This document shows positions 32,617 through 41,232 of a stretch of DNA of 64,000 bases, piece after piece. Source of the stretch: Nocardioides campestrisoli (GTDB taxonomy: Bacteria > Actinomycetota > Actinomycetes > Propionibacteriales > Nocardioidaceae). Made by a program: the position numbers and the translations under genes. The stretch covers positions 4,142,297 to 4,206,296 of the forward strand of contig NZ_CP061768.1 of NCBI RefSeq assembly GCF_013624435.2, in the 5' to 3' direction. The notes beneath the pieces were generated by a model that was not told where the DNA came from, ran no database searches, and worked only from the letters and a program-made list of their open reading frames with translations. Each line of letters starts with the position of its first letter. Positions within the stretch are counted from its first letter, which is position 1.

Positions 32617-33552
32617 GTGTCCGGAGAACGAGCGGGACCGGTCGCCGGTCGCTACCTGCTGCTCGACCAGATCGGTGCCGGCGGCATGGGGTCGGTCTGG
32701 CGGGCCCGCGACCTGCAGACCGGCGAGCTGGTCGCCGCCAAGGTCCTCGGCCAGCACTCGGGGGCGCTGATCGCGCGGTTCATGCGCGAGCAGGCGATCC
32801 GGCTGCGGCACCCGCACGTGGTCGCCCCCACCGGGTGGGCGGCCGAGGGCGACCTGGTGCTGCTCACCATGGACCTGGTCACCGGCGGCTCGGTCGCCGA
32901 CCTGCTGCGCGAGCACGGGCCGCTGCCCGACGGACTCGTCGCCGCCGTGCTGGAGCAGACGCTGCACGCCCTGGGCGCCGTGCACGCCAGCGGGCTGGTG
33001 CACCGCGACGTCAAGCCGGCCAACCTGCTCCTGGAGCCGACCGACGACGACCGGGTGCACGTGCGGCTGGGTGACTTCGGGGTGGCGGTCACCCTGGCCG
33101 GAGAGCGGCTGACCACCTCGCCCGCCGCCGTCGGCACCGAGGGCTACATGGCGCCCGAGCAGGCCGCCGGACAGCCGCCCGACCCGCGCCAGGACCTGTA
33201 CGCCGTCGGCATGCTCGGGGTGCACCTGCTCACCGGGGCGCGTCCGGTGCGCGGGGTGTGCCTGCCCTCCTCCCCGCTCCGTCCCCTGCTGGAGCGGCTG
33301 CTCGCCGACGACCCGGGGCACCGCCCCGACGACGCCCAGGCCGCGCTGGTGCTGCTGCGACGGCTCGCGGTGCCGCCCGCGCCCGGCCCGTGGGGCCACC
33401 GCCGCCTCGGCCCTCCCCCGGATCACCGGGACCGGCCGCCGCGACGACCCGTCGGCGGCTCAGCGGCACTGCTGCCGTTCCTGGTCCTCGGGGTCTCCCT
33501 GGGCGTCACGGTGGGCTGCGTCCTGCTGATCGGCCGGATGCTGGGCCTCTGA
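32617..33552 (+). CDS. Membrane-anchored Ser/Thr protein kinase (PknB-like)
   Basis: A 311-residue protein with a complete kinase domain: the glycine loop GAGGMGSVW, Lys42 in AAKVLG, HRDVKPAN (His129-Asp131), DFG (Asp153) and APEQ. A Pro/Arg-rich linker leads to one membrane segment at the very C-terminus (ALLPFLVLGVSLGVTVGCVL), with almost nothing outside, so no PASTA sensor is present. The GTG at 32617 has GGGAGG at ideal distance. It is divergent from rpsF and followed 48 bases later by nfo. The substrate is not evident. Confidence 0.93.
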   Translation: MSGERAGPVAGRYLLLDQIGAGGMGSVWRARDLQTGELVAAKVLGQHSGALIARFMREQAIRLRHPHVVAPTGWAAEGDLVLLTMDLVTGGSVADLLREHGPLPDGLVAAVLEQTLHALGAVHASGLVHRDVKPANLLLEPTDDDRVHVRLGDFGVAVTLAGERLTTSPAAVGTEGYMAPEQAAGQPPDPRQDLYAVGMLGVHLLTGARPVRGVCLPSSPLRPLLERLLADDPGHRPDDAQAALVLLRRLAVPPAPGPWGHRRLGPPPDHRDRPPRRPVGGSAALLPFLVLGVSLGVTVGCVLLIGRMLGL

Positions 33553-33600
33553 CCGTCCGGGGCCGGTGAGCCTGTCCCCGGGAGTTCCTATGCTGACGGG

Positions 33601-34431
33601 ATGAGCACCGCGAGCAACCCCAGCACTCCGGCCACCAGCACCCCGGTCATCGGCGCCCACGTCGACCAGGCCGACCCGGTCGGCGAGGCGCAGGCGCGCG
33701 GGATGGGCCTGGTCCAGTTCTTCCTCGGCGACCCACAGGGCTACCAGGGCCCCGAGATCGCCTACCCCGGCGGCGCGGCCGCGCTGCGGGAGGCGGCGGA
33801 GGCCGCTGGGGTCGACCTCTACGTGCACGCGCCGTACATCATCAATGTCGCGACCACGAACAACCGGATCCGCATCCCCAGCCGCAAGCTGCTGCAGAAG
33901 CACCTCGACGCGGCCGCCGAGATCGGTGCGAAGGGCCTGATCGTGCACGGCGGGCACGTCAACAAGGCCGACGACCCCGCCAAGGGGTTCGACAACTGGC
34001 GCAAGGCGATCGAGGCCGCCGACCTCGCGGTGCCGCTGTTGATCGAGAACACCGCCGGCGGCGACAACGCCATGACCCGCTACCTGGAGCGGATCGCCGG
34101 CGTGTGGGCGGCGATCGACGGCACCGAGGGCGCCGACCGGGTCGGCTTCTGCCTCGACACCTGCCACGCCCACGCCGGCGGCAACGACCTGGAGACGGTC
34201 GTGGCCGACGTGCTGGCCATCACCGGCCGGATCGACCTGGTGCACTGCAACGACAGCCGCGACGACTTCGACTCCGGCGCCGACCGGCACGCCAACCTGG
34301 GCGCGGGCCGGGTCGACCCGGACCTGCTGGCCGCGGTGGTCCGCGACGCCGGGGCGCCGGTGGTGCTGGAGACTCCCGGCGACGCGCAGCAGCACGTGGC
34401 CGACGCCGCCTGGCTCCGCGAGCGCCTCTGA
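33601..34431 (+). CDS. nfo: Deoxyribonuclease IV (apurinic/apyrimidinic endonuclease)
   Basis: A 276-residue TIM-barrel nuclease. Metal-binding blocks of the family are present: LYVHAPYIIN, GLIVHGGHVN, LLIENTAGG, GFCLDTCHAHAGG, LVHCNDSRDDFDSGADRH and VVLETPG. It cleaves 5' to abasic sites in base excision repair. The first ~18 residues are a Ser/Thr/Pro-rich extension. It follows the kinase gene and is followed 19 bases later by the fem gene, so they may share a transcript. Confidence 0.95.
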   Translation: MSTASNPSTPATSTPVIGAHVDQADPVGEAQARGMGLVQFFLGDPQGYQGPEIAYPGGAAALREAAEAAGVDLYVHAPYIINVATTNNRIRIPSRKLLQKHLDAAAEIGAKGLIVHGGHVNKADDPAKGFDNWRKAIEAADLAVPLLIENTAGGDNAMTRYLERIAGVWAAIDGTEGADRVGFCLDTCHAHAGGNDLETVVADVLAITGRIDLVHCNDSRDDFDSGADRHANLGAGRVDPDLLAAVVRDAGAPVVLETPGDAQQHVADAAWLRERL

Positions 34432-34450
34432 GCGCGGGTAGCCTCGACGC

Positions 34451-35638
34451 GTGTCTCATCCCAGCTCCGCACCAGTCGCCGTCCCTGTGACCCCACTGGC
34501 CGTGCGCGTGGTCAGCGCGGAGGAGCACCTGGACTTCCTCCGCTCCCGGTCCTCCGCCTCCTTCCTGCAGACCCCGGCGTGGGGAGCGGTGAAGTCCGAG
34601 TGGCGCCACGAGTCGCTGGGCTGGTTCGCCCCGGCCGCCGACGGCGGGACGGGCGAGCAGATGGTCGGCGCCGCGCTGGTGCTCTACCGGCAGCTGCCGA
34701 AGGTCAAGCGCTACCTGGCCTACCTGCCCGAGGGCCCGGTGATCGACTGGGGCGACCAGGACCTGGCCCGCTGGCTGACCCCGCTGACCGCCCACCTCAA
34801 GCGCTCCGGCGCCTTCGGGGTGCGGATGGGTCCGCCGGTGGTCACCCGCCGCTGGTCGGCGGCGAGCGTCAAGGAGGGCATCGCCGATGCCGCCGTACGC
34901 CGTCTCGACGACCTGGTGCCGCTGGAGCGCTCGCAGGAGGGCGCCCGCGTCGTCTCCCAGCTGCACGAGCTCGGCTGGGTGCCGCAGGCGGTCGAGGGCG
35001 GCTTCGCCGCCGGGCAGCCCCAGTACAACTTCCACCTCCCGCTGGTGGCCGACGGCCGCCCGCGCACCGAGGAGGAGGTGCTCAAGGGGATGAACCAGCT
35101 GTGGCGCCGCAACATCAAGAAGGCCGACAAGGCCGGGGTCGAGGTGGTCCGCGGGACCGCCGCCGACCTGGAGGCCTTCCACGCGCTGTACGCGCACACC
35201 GCTGAGCGCGACCACTTCACCCCGCGGCCGCTCTCCTACTTCCGGACCATGGTCGAGGCGCTCTCGGCCGAGGAGCCCGACCGGATCGTGCTGCACCTGG
35301 CCCGGCACGAGGGCGACCTGGTGGCCGCCACGATCTCGATCCGGGTCGGCACCCACGTCTGGTACTCCTACGGCGCCTCCTCGACCGAGAAGCGCGACGT
35401 GCGCGGCTCCAACGCGATCCAGTGGGCGATGATCCGCGACGCGCTGGCCGCCGGCGCCGAGGTCTACGACATGCGCGGCATCACCGACACCCTCGACTCC
35501 GAGGACCCGCACGTGGGCCTGATCCAGTTCAAGGTCGGCACCGGCGGCGAGGCCGTGGAGTACGCCGGGGAGTGGGACCTGCCGATCAACAAGGCGATCT
35601 ACAAGGCGTTCGATCTCTACATGAAGAGGCGCGGATGA
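34451..35638 (+). CDS. FemA/FemX-family peptidoglycan bridge aminoacyltransferase
   Basis: A 395-residue protein with the two GNAT-like halves of the Fem family: SFLQTPAWGAVKSEW near the start and YSYGASSTEKRDVRGSNAIQ plus GLIQFKVGTGGEAVEYAGEW near the end. It contains the helical insertion block MNQLWRRNIKKADKAGVEV. Such enzymes add the bridge amino acid from aminoacyl-tRNA to the lipid-linked cell-wall precursor. Coupled by ATGA to the alanine-racemase-like gene and close to a PBP gene, consistent with a wall cluster. The amino acid used is unknown. Confidence 0.92.
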   Translation: MSHPSSAPVAVPVTPLAVRVVSAEEHLDFLRSRSSASFLQTPAWGAVKSEWRHESLGWFAPAADGGTGEQMVGAALVLYRQLPKVKRYLAYLPEGPVIDWGDQDLARWLTPLTAHLKRSGAFGVRMGPPVVTRRWSAASVKEGIADAAVRRLDDLVPLERSQEGARVVSQLHELGWVPQAVEGGFAAGQPQYNFHLPLVADGRPRTEEEVLKGMNQLWRRNIKKADKAGVEVVRGTAADLEAFHALYAHTAERDHFTPRPLSYFRTMVEALSAEEPDRIVLHLARHEGDLVAATISIRVGTHVWYSYGASSTEKRDVRGSNAIQWAMIRDALAAGAEVYDMRGITDTLDSEDPHVGLIQFKVGTGGEAVEYAGEWDLPINKAIYKAFDLYMKRRG

Positions 35639-36717
35639 GCCTGGACCTCACCGTCGACGGCGACCGCTGGCGCGAGCACCTGCGCGCGGTCGCCGACCGC
35701 ACCCCGGGCCTGGTCCCGGTGGTCAAGGGCAACGGCTACGGCTTCGGCCTGGGCCGGCTGGCCCGGCGCGCGCAGTGGCTGGCCGACCACCGGTCGGACG
35801 CCCCTGGCAGCGAGAAGACGGCGGACACGCTCGCCGTCGGCACCTACGAGGAGCTGCCCGAGGTCGCCTCCCGGTTCGACGGGAGCCTCCTCGTGCTCAC
35901 CCCGTGGCGTCCCTTCGGGGCCGCGCTCGAGGTCGACCCGGCGATCGCGAGCCGGGTGGTGCACACCGTCAGCCGCCCCGAGGACCTGGCCGCGCTCCTG
36001 GAGCGGCAGCCGGACGCCCGCTACGTCCTGGAGCTGGTCACCTCGATGCTGCGGCACGGGATGACCGGGCGCCAGCTGCGCGAGCTCGGCGGCCTGACCT
36101 CCCGCGGCACCCTCGAGGGGGTGGCCCTGCACCTGCCGCTGGCCCAGGGCTCGCACCTCGCGCAGGTGCAGCGCCTGGCCACCGACATGGTCTCGGCAGG
36201 CCTGCCCAGCCGCACCCTGTGGGTCAGCCACCTGACGTCCGATGAGCTGGACCGGCTGCGCTCGTCGTACGGCGACTTCGAGATCCGCCCGCGGATCGGC
36301 ACCGACCTGTGGCTCGGGGCCCGCGACGCCCTCCGGGTCACCTCGACGGTCCTCGACGTGCACCCGGTCGAGCGCGGCGACGTCTTCGGCTACCGCTCCC
36401 GGACCGCGCCCAAGGCCGGCCACCTGCTGGTGGTCAGCGGGGGGACCGCGCACGGCATCGGGCTCGAGGCGCCGACCGGCGACCAGTCGCTGAAGGCCCG
36501 GGCGGCCACCCTGGCCCGGGGCGGCCTGGACGCGGTCGGCTTCGTGCGCTCGCCGTTCTCGATCGACGGCAAGCAGCGGCTCTTCGCCGAGCCCCCGCAC
36601 ATGCAGGCCTCGATGCTCTTCCTGCCGGCGGGCGCCCGGGTGCCCGAGGTGGGCGACCGGATCGACGTCCGGGTCCGCTACACCGCGACCTGGTTCGACC
36701 GGGTCGAGGTGGTCTGA
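35635..36717 (+). CDS. Alanine racemase-like PLP enzyme
   Basis: A 360-residue protein with the PLP-lysine block VPVVKGNGYGFG near residue 25, matching the V-x-K-A-N-A-Y-G-x-G site of alanine racemases in the Ala-for-Gly variant form. The barrel is followed by a beta domain (GDVFGYRSRTAPKAGHLLVV and HMQASMLFLPAG). The ATG overlaps the stop of the fem gene. It may supply D-alanine or modify another amino acid used in the wall. The variant active-site sequence means racemase activity is not certain. Its 3' end overlaps the convergent GT87 gene by 40 bases. Confidence 0.85.
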   Translation: MSLDLTVDGDRWREHLRAVADRTPGLVPVVKGNGYGFGLGRLARRAQWLADHRSDAPGSEKTADTLAVGTYEELPEVASRFDGSLLVLTPWRPFGAALEVDPAIASRVVHTVSRPEDLAALLERQPDARYVLELVTSMLRHGMTGRQLRELGGLTSRGTLEGVALHLPLAQGSHLAQVQRLATDMVSAGLPSRTLWVSHLTSDELDRLRSSYGDFEIRPRIGTDLWLGARDALRVTSTVLDVHPVERGDVFGYRSRTAPKAGHLLVVSGGTAHGIGLEAPTGDQSLKARAATLARGGLDAVGFVRSPFSIDGKQRLFAEPPHMQASMLFLPAGARVPEVGDRIDVRVRYTATWFDRVEVV

Positions 36718-38153
36718 GGCTCTGGGTCCGGCTCCTGCGGACCCGGTCCGCCCCGATCGTCCGGGTCCCGGGGCACGGGGTCGTGCTCGGGACGCAGCAC
36801 GTCGCGGGTGACCACCGCGACCAGGTAGAGCTGCGCCAGCACCCGGACCACGGTCGTGACCCAGTAGGCGACGGGGTCGTCGCCCGCGCCGGGGTCCAGC
36901 CGGCCGTCGAGGTACCACCAGACGGAGGCGAAGTAGATCAGCTCGCCGGCCTGCCAGATCAGCAGGTCGCGCCACCGCGGGCGGGCCAGCGCCGCGAGCG
37001 GGAGCAGCCACAGCACGTACTGGGGCGAGTAGACCTTGTTGACCAGCAGGAAGCCCGCGATGATCAGGAACCCGAGCTGGGCGAACCGGGGCGGCCTGGG
37101 TGCGAGCAGCCCCACCAGGGCGACCGCCAGGCACCAGCCGAGGAAGAAGGCCCACGACCACAGGTTGATCGTGTCGGCGGTGATCGTCGCGTCGGTCATC
37201 TGCTGGGCCACCAGCCACAGCGACCCGAGGTCGGCCGTGCGCTCGCTGTTGAAGTGCCAGAAGACCTGCCACTGGTCCGGGCCGGTGACCCAGGCCGGGA
37301 CCTGGGCGACGACCCAGGAGAGGACCGTCGCGGCGGAGGCATAGCCCAGCGGGGCCCAGCGCCGTCCGCGCAGGCAGAGCACGAGCACCCCGCCCAGCAG
37401 GAAGAGCGGGTAGAGCTTGGCGGCCGTGCCGAGCCCGATCATCACGCCGGTGAGGATCGGCCGGTCCCGCGACCAGGCCCAGAGCGCTCCGGCCACGAAC
37501 CCGATGGCCAGCAGGTCCCAGTTGACCAGGCCGGTCAGCACCAAGGCCGGGGCGATCGCGAACCCCGCCGCGTCCCAGGGCCGGCGCAGGATCCGTCCGC
37601 TGCCGAGCCGGACCCGGTTGACCCCCGCCAGCAGCCAGGTGGAGATCAGCACGATCAGGGTGAAGCCCACCGCGTTGACCGCGACGAACAGGGTTCCCTC
37701 CGCAGGCAGGTCCCGTCCGGGCTCGTCGTCGGCCGGTGAGCCGCTGAGCCACCAGGTGACGTAGCTGGTGCCCCAGGCCCAGTAGGAGATGCCGGTCGGG
37801 TACTCCATCACCTCGAACTCGGAGCGCACCGCCTCGTCGCCGGTGTAGGGCCAGTGCCGCTCGGCGAAGCCGCGCCCGATGTAGAGGTAGGGCATGTCGG
37901 AGTAGCACATGGCGCTGGTCCGTACGTCCATGTCCTGCCAGTCGGTGTCGGCGCAGGCGGACTTGGTGACCATCCCCAGGGCCATGGCCAGGGCGGCCAG
38001 CGCCAGCAGCACGCGCACCGGCGTCCACCACGGGTGCCCGCTCGCGCGGGTGCCCACCGGACCGCCGATCCCCTCCGAGAGCGACGCGACCACCGCGTCG
38101 TCCCGTGTCGGGTCCACCCACCCGGAGATCTCCGGGCCCGACTCCTCCCTCAT
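36678..38153 (-). CDS. GT87-family membrane glycosyltransferase
   Basis: A 491-residue protein with about 10-12 membrane segments. Family features include an Asp pair near the first outer loop (DTDWQDMDVRTSAM), LTGLVNWDLLAIG, GLGTAAKLYPLFLLGG and NKVYSPQYVLWLLPL. GT87 enzymes use polyprenyl-phosphate mannose to build lipoglycans or wall polysaccharide. It follows the PBP gene by 13 bases on the same strand, the order seen in mycobacteria (ponA1 then a GT87 gene). The C-terminus is a charged Pro-rich tail. Confidence 0.9.
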   Translation of the reverse strand: MREESGPEISGWVDPTRDDAVVASLSEGIGGPVGTRASGHPWWTPVRVLLALAALAMALGMVTKSACADTDWQDMDVRTSAMCYSDMPYLYIGRGFAERHWPYTGDEAVRSEFEVMEYPTGISYWAWGTSYVTWWLSGSPADDEPGRDLPAEGTLFVAVNAVGFTLIVLISTWLLAGVNRVRLGSGRILRRPWDAAGFAIAPALVLTGLVNWDLLAIGFVAGALWAWSRDRPILTGVMIGLGTAAKLYPLFLLGGVLVLCLRGRRWAPLGYASAATVLSWVVAQVPAWVTGPDQWQVFWHFNSERTADLGSLWLVAQQMTDATITADTINLWSWAFFLGWCLAVALVGLLAPRPPRFAQLGFLIIAGFLLVNKVYSPQYVLWLLPLAALARPRWRDLLIWQAGELIYFASVWWYLDGRLDPGAGDDPVAYWVTTVVRVLAQLYLVAVVTRDVLRPEHDPVPRDPDDRGGPGPQEPDPEPQTTSTRSNQVAV

Positions 38154-38166
38154 CGGCCCGGCCCGC

Positions 38167-40428
38167 TCAGCCGGCCGGGGGCGGGGGAGGCGGAGGGACG
38201 GGAACGGTCGGCGTCGGCACCGGGGGCACCGGCGGGACCGGCGGGGGCGGCGGTGCGGGCGGCGCCGGCGGCTCCGGCGGCGCGGGCGGCTCGACCGGTG
38301 GGGTCGGGGTCGGCTCCTGGCTCGGCGTCGGCTCCTTGGTCGGCACCGGCTTCGTGCTCGGCTTCGGCTTCGGCTTCGGCTGGGGCTTCGGCGCGGGCGC
38401 CGGCGGGGGCACGTATTCGTAGCCGTCGGCCGGCGCGTCGCCGTCGAGGAAGACCGGGTCCGGGAACTCCTCGATCTCCATGCCTTCGGTCACGCGCTCC
38501 ATGATGGCGTGCCAGGTCTGCGCGGGATAGGTCCCGCCGAAGAAGGAGGGCAACCAGTCGTCGAGCTGGTCGTCGCCGTCGCCCCGGACGTACATCACCG
38601 CGGTGGACAGCTGCGGGGTGAAGCCGACGAACCAGGACGACGAGACCTGGTCCTTGTCGTTGGTCGCGGTGCCGGTCTTGCCGGCGACCGGCCGGCCGAT
38701 CTGGGCGGCCCGCCCCGAACCGTCCTGCACGACCTCCTCGAGCGCGTAGACCGTGTCGGCGTTGACGTCCTCGTCGACCACCCGGCGGGTGGAGTCGTCG
38801 CGCGTGTAGGTCGTCTCGCCGTTGGCCTCGACGACCTTCTGCACCACGTGCACGTCGGCCCGCTCGCCGCCGTTGGCGAAGGTGGCGTAGGCGTTGGCCA
38901 TGTTGATCGGGCTGACCCGGGCCTTGCCCAGGGTGATCAGCGCGTCTCCGGGGAGCAGGTCGACCGAGCGCGCCGGGATGCCGGGGAACTTCTCCTTCGG
39001 CTCCTGGGGCGGGAGACCCGCGGCCACGGCGAGGTCGTGGATCTTGCGCGGCCCGTCGTCCATCGCCGCGCTCATGTCGACGAACGCGGTGTTGGTCGAG
39101 TTCTCCGCGGCGGTCACCATCGAGACCGAGGAGCCGAGGTCGGTGGCGCCCTCACCGGCGTTGTAGACCTTGGTGGTCCCGTCGGGGAAGGTGTACGGCG
39201 AGTAGCCCTGGAAGCGGTCCTCGAGGGAGAAGCCCTCCTTGATCGCGGTGGCGATGGTGAAGGCCTTCATCGTCGAGCCGGCCATGCCCCCGGTCGCGGC
39301 CCAGTTGATCTGGGAGTCGAGGTAGTCCTGGCCGCCGTAGAACGCCTTGAGCGCCCCGGTGCCGGGCTCGACCGTGGCGGCGCCGATGTGCAGCTGCTGG
39401 TCGCCGAAGCCCTCGGGGCGCTGCTCGTTGACCGCCTCCTGGAGGCTCGCCATCATCTCCGGGTCGAAGGTGGTGGTGACCCGCAGGCCGCCGCCGTCGA
39501 TCTGGGTCTCGGTGTAGCCGAGCCGGAGCAGCTCGTCGCGCACGAGCTTGAGCATGTGCCCCTTCTGCCCGCCGTACGCGCTCTGCGCCTCCTGCTTGGG
39601 GAACTTCGGCAGCCGCTTGGCTGCGGTCTCCGCCTTCTCCTGGGTGATGTAGCCGTCGTCGGCCATCCGGCCCAGCGTGTACTCGTAGCGGCGGGTGACC
39701 GCCGCCTCCGCCTCCTCGCCGTTGGCGGGGTCGTAGGCCGACGGGCTGTTAAGCACGCTGGCCAGGAAGGCGGCCTCACGCAGCTTGAGCCGCTTGGCGC
39801 CCTTGTTGAAGTACGCCTCGGAGGCGGCCTGGATGCCGTAGGCGCCGCGGCCGAAGTAGATGGTGTTGAGGTAGCCCTCGAGGATCTCCTGCTTGCTCAT
39901 CTCGCGCTGGATCTTCAGCGAGAGGATCGCCTCCTTGACCTTGCGGCTGAGCTTGCGCTCGGAGGTCAGGTACAGGATCTTCACGTACTGCTGGGTGATC
40001 GTGGAGGCGCCCTGGGTGGTCTCCCCGGCGCGCGCGTTGGAGAACGCGGCCCGCACGATGCCCTTGGGGTCGATCCCCCGGTCCTTCCAGAACGACTTGT
40101 TCTCGGCCGCGACCACCGCGTCCTGGACGCGCTTGGGCACGTCCTTGAGCGGGATCGAGACCCGGTTCTGCCGGGCGTACTGGCCGACCTCGCGCTCGCC
40201 GTCGGCGTAGTAGACGAACGAGGTCTGGGTCTTGAACTCCTCGTTGGCGTCCGGGATCTCGATGGTCTGGTAGGCGACCACGAAGCTTCCGACGGCGACG
40301 AGGCAGCCGACCAGGCCTGCGAGTCCGAGCCAGAGGGCGACCTTCTTGAGCTTCTGCTTCGGGGTCGACTTCGTCTTGACCGGGCGCTTGGTGACGGCCG
40401 GGCCGGGCTTCCTGCGGGACTGAGTCAC
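38167..40428 (-). CDS. Bifunctional class A penicillin-binding protein
   Basis: A 753-residue protein: a short basic cytoplasmic part, one membrane segment (about 28-50), a GT51 glycosyltransferase domain with Glu109 in VVAAENKSFWKDRG and the block TTQGASTITQQYVK, then a transpeptidase with Ser385 (GSTMKAF), STN in ENSTNTAF and KTG in VAGKTGTATN. The last ~80 residues are a Pro/Lys/Glu-rich tail. It polymerises and cross-links peptidoglycan. The neighbours (GT87, padR, ino1) match the PonA1 locus of mycobacteria and the equivalent in Streptomyces. Confidence 0.96.
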   Translation of the reverse strand: MTQSRRKPGPAVTKRPVKTKSTPKQKLKKVALWLGLAGLVGCLVAVGSFVVAYQTIEIPDANEEFKTQTSFVYYADGEREVGQYARQNRVSIPLKDVPKRVQDAVVAAENKSFWKDRGIDPKGIVRAAFSNARAGETTQGASTITQQYVKILYLTSERKLSRKVKEAILSLKIQREMSKQEILEGYLNTIYFGRGAYGIQAASEAYFNKGAKRLKLREAAFLASVLNSPSAYDPANGEEAEAAVTRRYEYTLGRMADDGYITQEKAETAAKRLPKFPKQEAQSAYGGQKGHMLKLVRDELLRLGYTETQIDGGGLRVTTTFDPEMMASLQEAVNEQRPEGFGDQQLHIGAATVEPGTGALKAFYGGQDYLDSQINWAATGGMAGSTMKAFTIATAIKEGFSLEDRFQGYSPYTFPDGTTKVYNAGEGATDLGSSVSMVTAAENSTNTAFVDMSAAMDDGPRKIHDLAVAAGLPPQEPKEKFPGIPARSVDLLPGDALITLGKARVSPINMANAYATFANGGERADVHVVQKVVEANGETTYTRDDSTRRVVDEDVNADTVYALEEVVQDGSGRAAQIGRPVAGKTGTATNDKDQVSSSWFVGFTPQLSTAVMYVRGDGDDQLDDWLPSFFGGTYPAQTWHAIMERVTEGMEIEEFPDPVFLDGDAPADGYEYVPPPAPAPKPQPKPKPKPSTKPVPTKEPTPSQEPTPTPPVEPPAPPEPPAPPAPPPPPVPPVPPVPTPTVPVPPPPPPPAG

Positions 40429-40531
40429 GCGGCCAGGGTAGTGCGGGAGCGCCGGACGGTCGGATTTCCCGGCGACCTCCCGAGACCCAGGTCACCCGCG
40501 GGCTGCGGACCAGCCGTGTCGCCGGCCCGGG

Positions 40532-40567
40532 TTCACGCAGGACGGATATATCGCTACGATAGGTCGC
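40532..40567 (+). promoter_or_regulatory. padR promoter with overlapping palindrome (leaderless)
   Basis: TTCACG (40532-40537), a 17-base spacer and TACGAT (40555-40560), 7 bases before the GTG at 40568. A perfect inverted repeat, TATCG-CTA-CGATA (40549-40561), overlaps the -10. This suggests a leaderless transcript repressed by its own PadR product. Confidence 0.6.
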
Positions 40568-41158
40568 GTGGCACGTCGTGGAGAGACCATCGAGCTGGCA
40601 GTCCTCGGACTGCTGCACGAGGGACCCATGCACGGCTACGAGCTCCGCAAGCGGCTGAACCTGATGCTCGGCTGGGGCCGAGTGCTCTCCTACGGTTCCC
40701 TCTACCCGGCCCTGAAGAAGATGCTCCGCGCCTCGCTGATCGAGGAGGTCGACACGGTGCCCGCACCGGTCACCCGTCGGCCGCGCATCGTCTACCGGGT
40801 CACCGAGGCCGGCCACCAGGAGTTCGAGCGCCTGATGTCGGAGGTCGGCCCCGCGGCTTGGGAGGACGACACCTTCGACATCCGGTTCGCATTCTTCTCC
40901 TCCACCGACATGGAGATCCGGCTGCGCGTCCTCGAAGGACGTCGTACCCGCCTCCAGGAGCGGTTGGAGAGGGTGCAGACCGACCTGGCGCGCACCCAGA
41001 AGGAAGTCGACCGGTACGCCGCGGAGCTCCAGCGCCACGGGGTCGAGTCGGTCGAGCGGGAGGTCAGGTGGCTCTCCAGCCTGATCGAGGCCGAGCGGGA
41101 CGGGCACGGCAACAGCACCGCCCCGCTCTCCGAGCCAGCCACCGGGGACCAGCACTGA
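40568..41158 (+). CDS. PadR family transcriptional regulator
   Basis: A 196-residue regulator with the PadR winged helix at the start (LAVLGLLHEGPMHGYELRKR, then YGSLYPALKKML) and a C-terminal coiled-coil dimerisation part (from about 115: EIRLRVLEGRRTRLQERLER). The GTG at 40568 lies at leaderless distance from a -10 element. It precedes ino1 with a 74-base gap, the conserved pair in actinobacteria, so it may control inositol synthesis as well as itself. The effector is unknown. Confidence 0.93.
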   Translation: MARRGETIELAVLGLLHEGPMHGYELRKRLNLMLGWGRVLSYGSLYPALKKMLRASLIEEVDTVPAPVTRRPRIVYRVTEAGHQEFERLMSEVGPAAWEDDTFDIRFAFFSSTDMEIRLRVLEGRRTRLQERLERVQTDLARTQKEVDRYAAELQRHGVESVEREVRWLSSLIEAERDGHGNSTAPLSEPATGDQH

Positions 41159-41232
41159 CACGGCCGCCCGGTCACACAGAAGCGTCATCACCAGATCGCA
41201 CCAAGCGGTCGCACCAGGAAAGAGGAAAGCCC

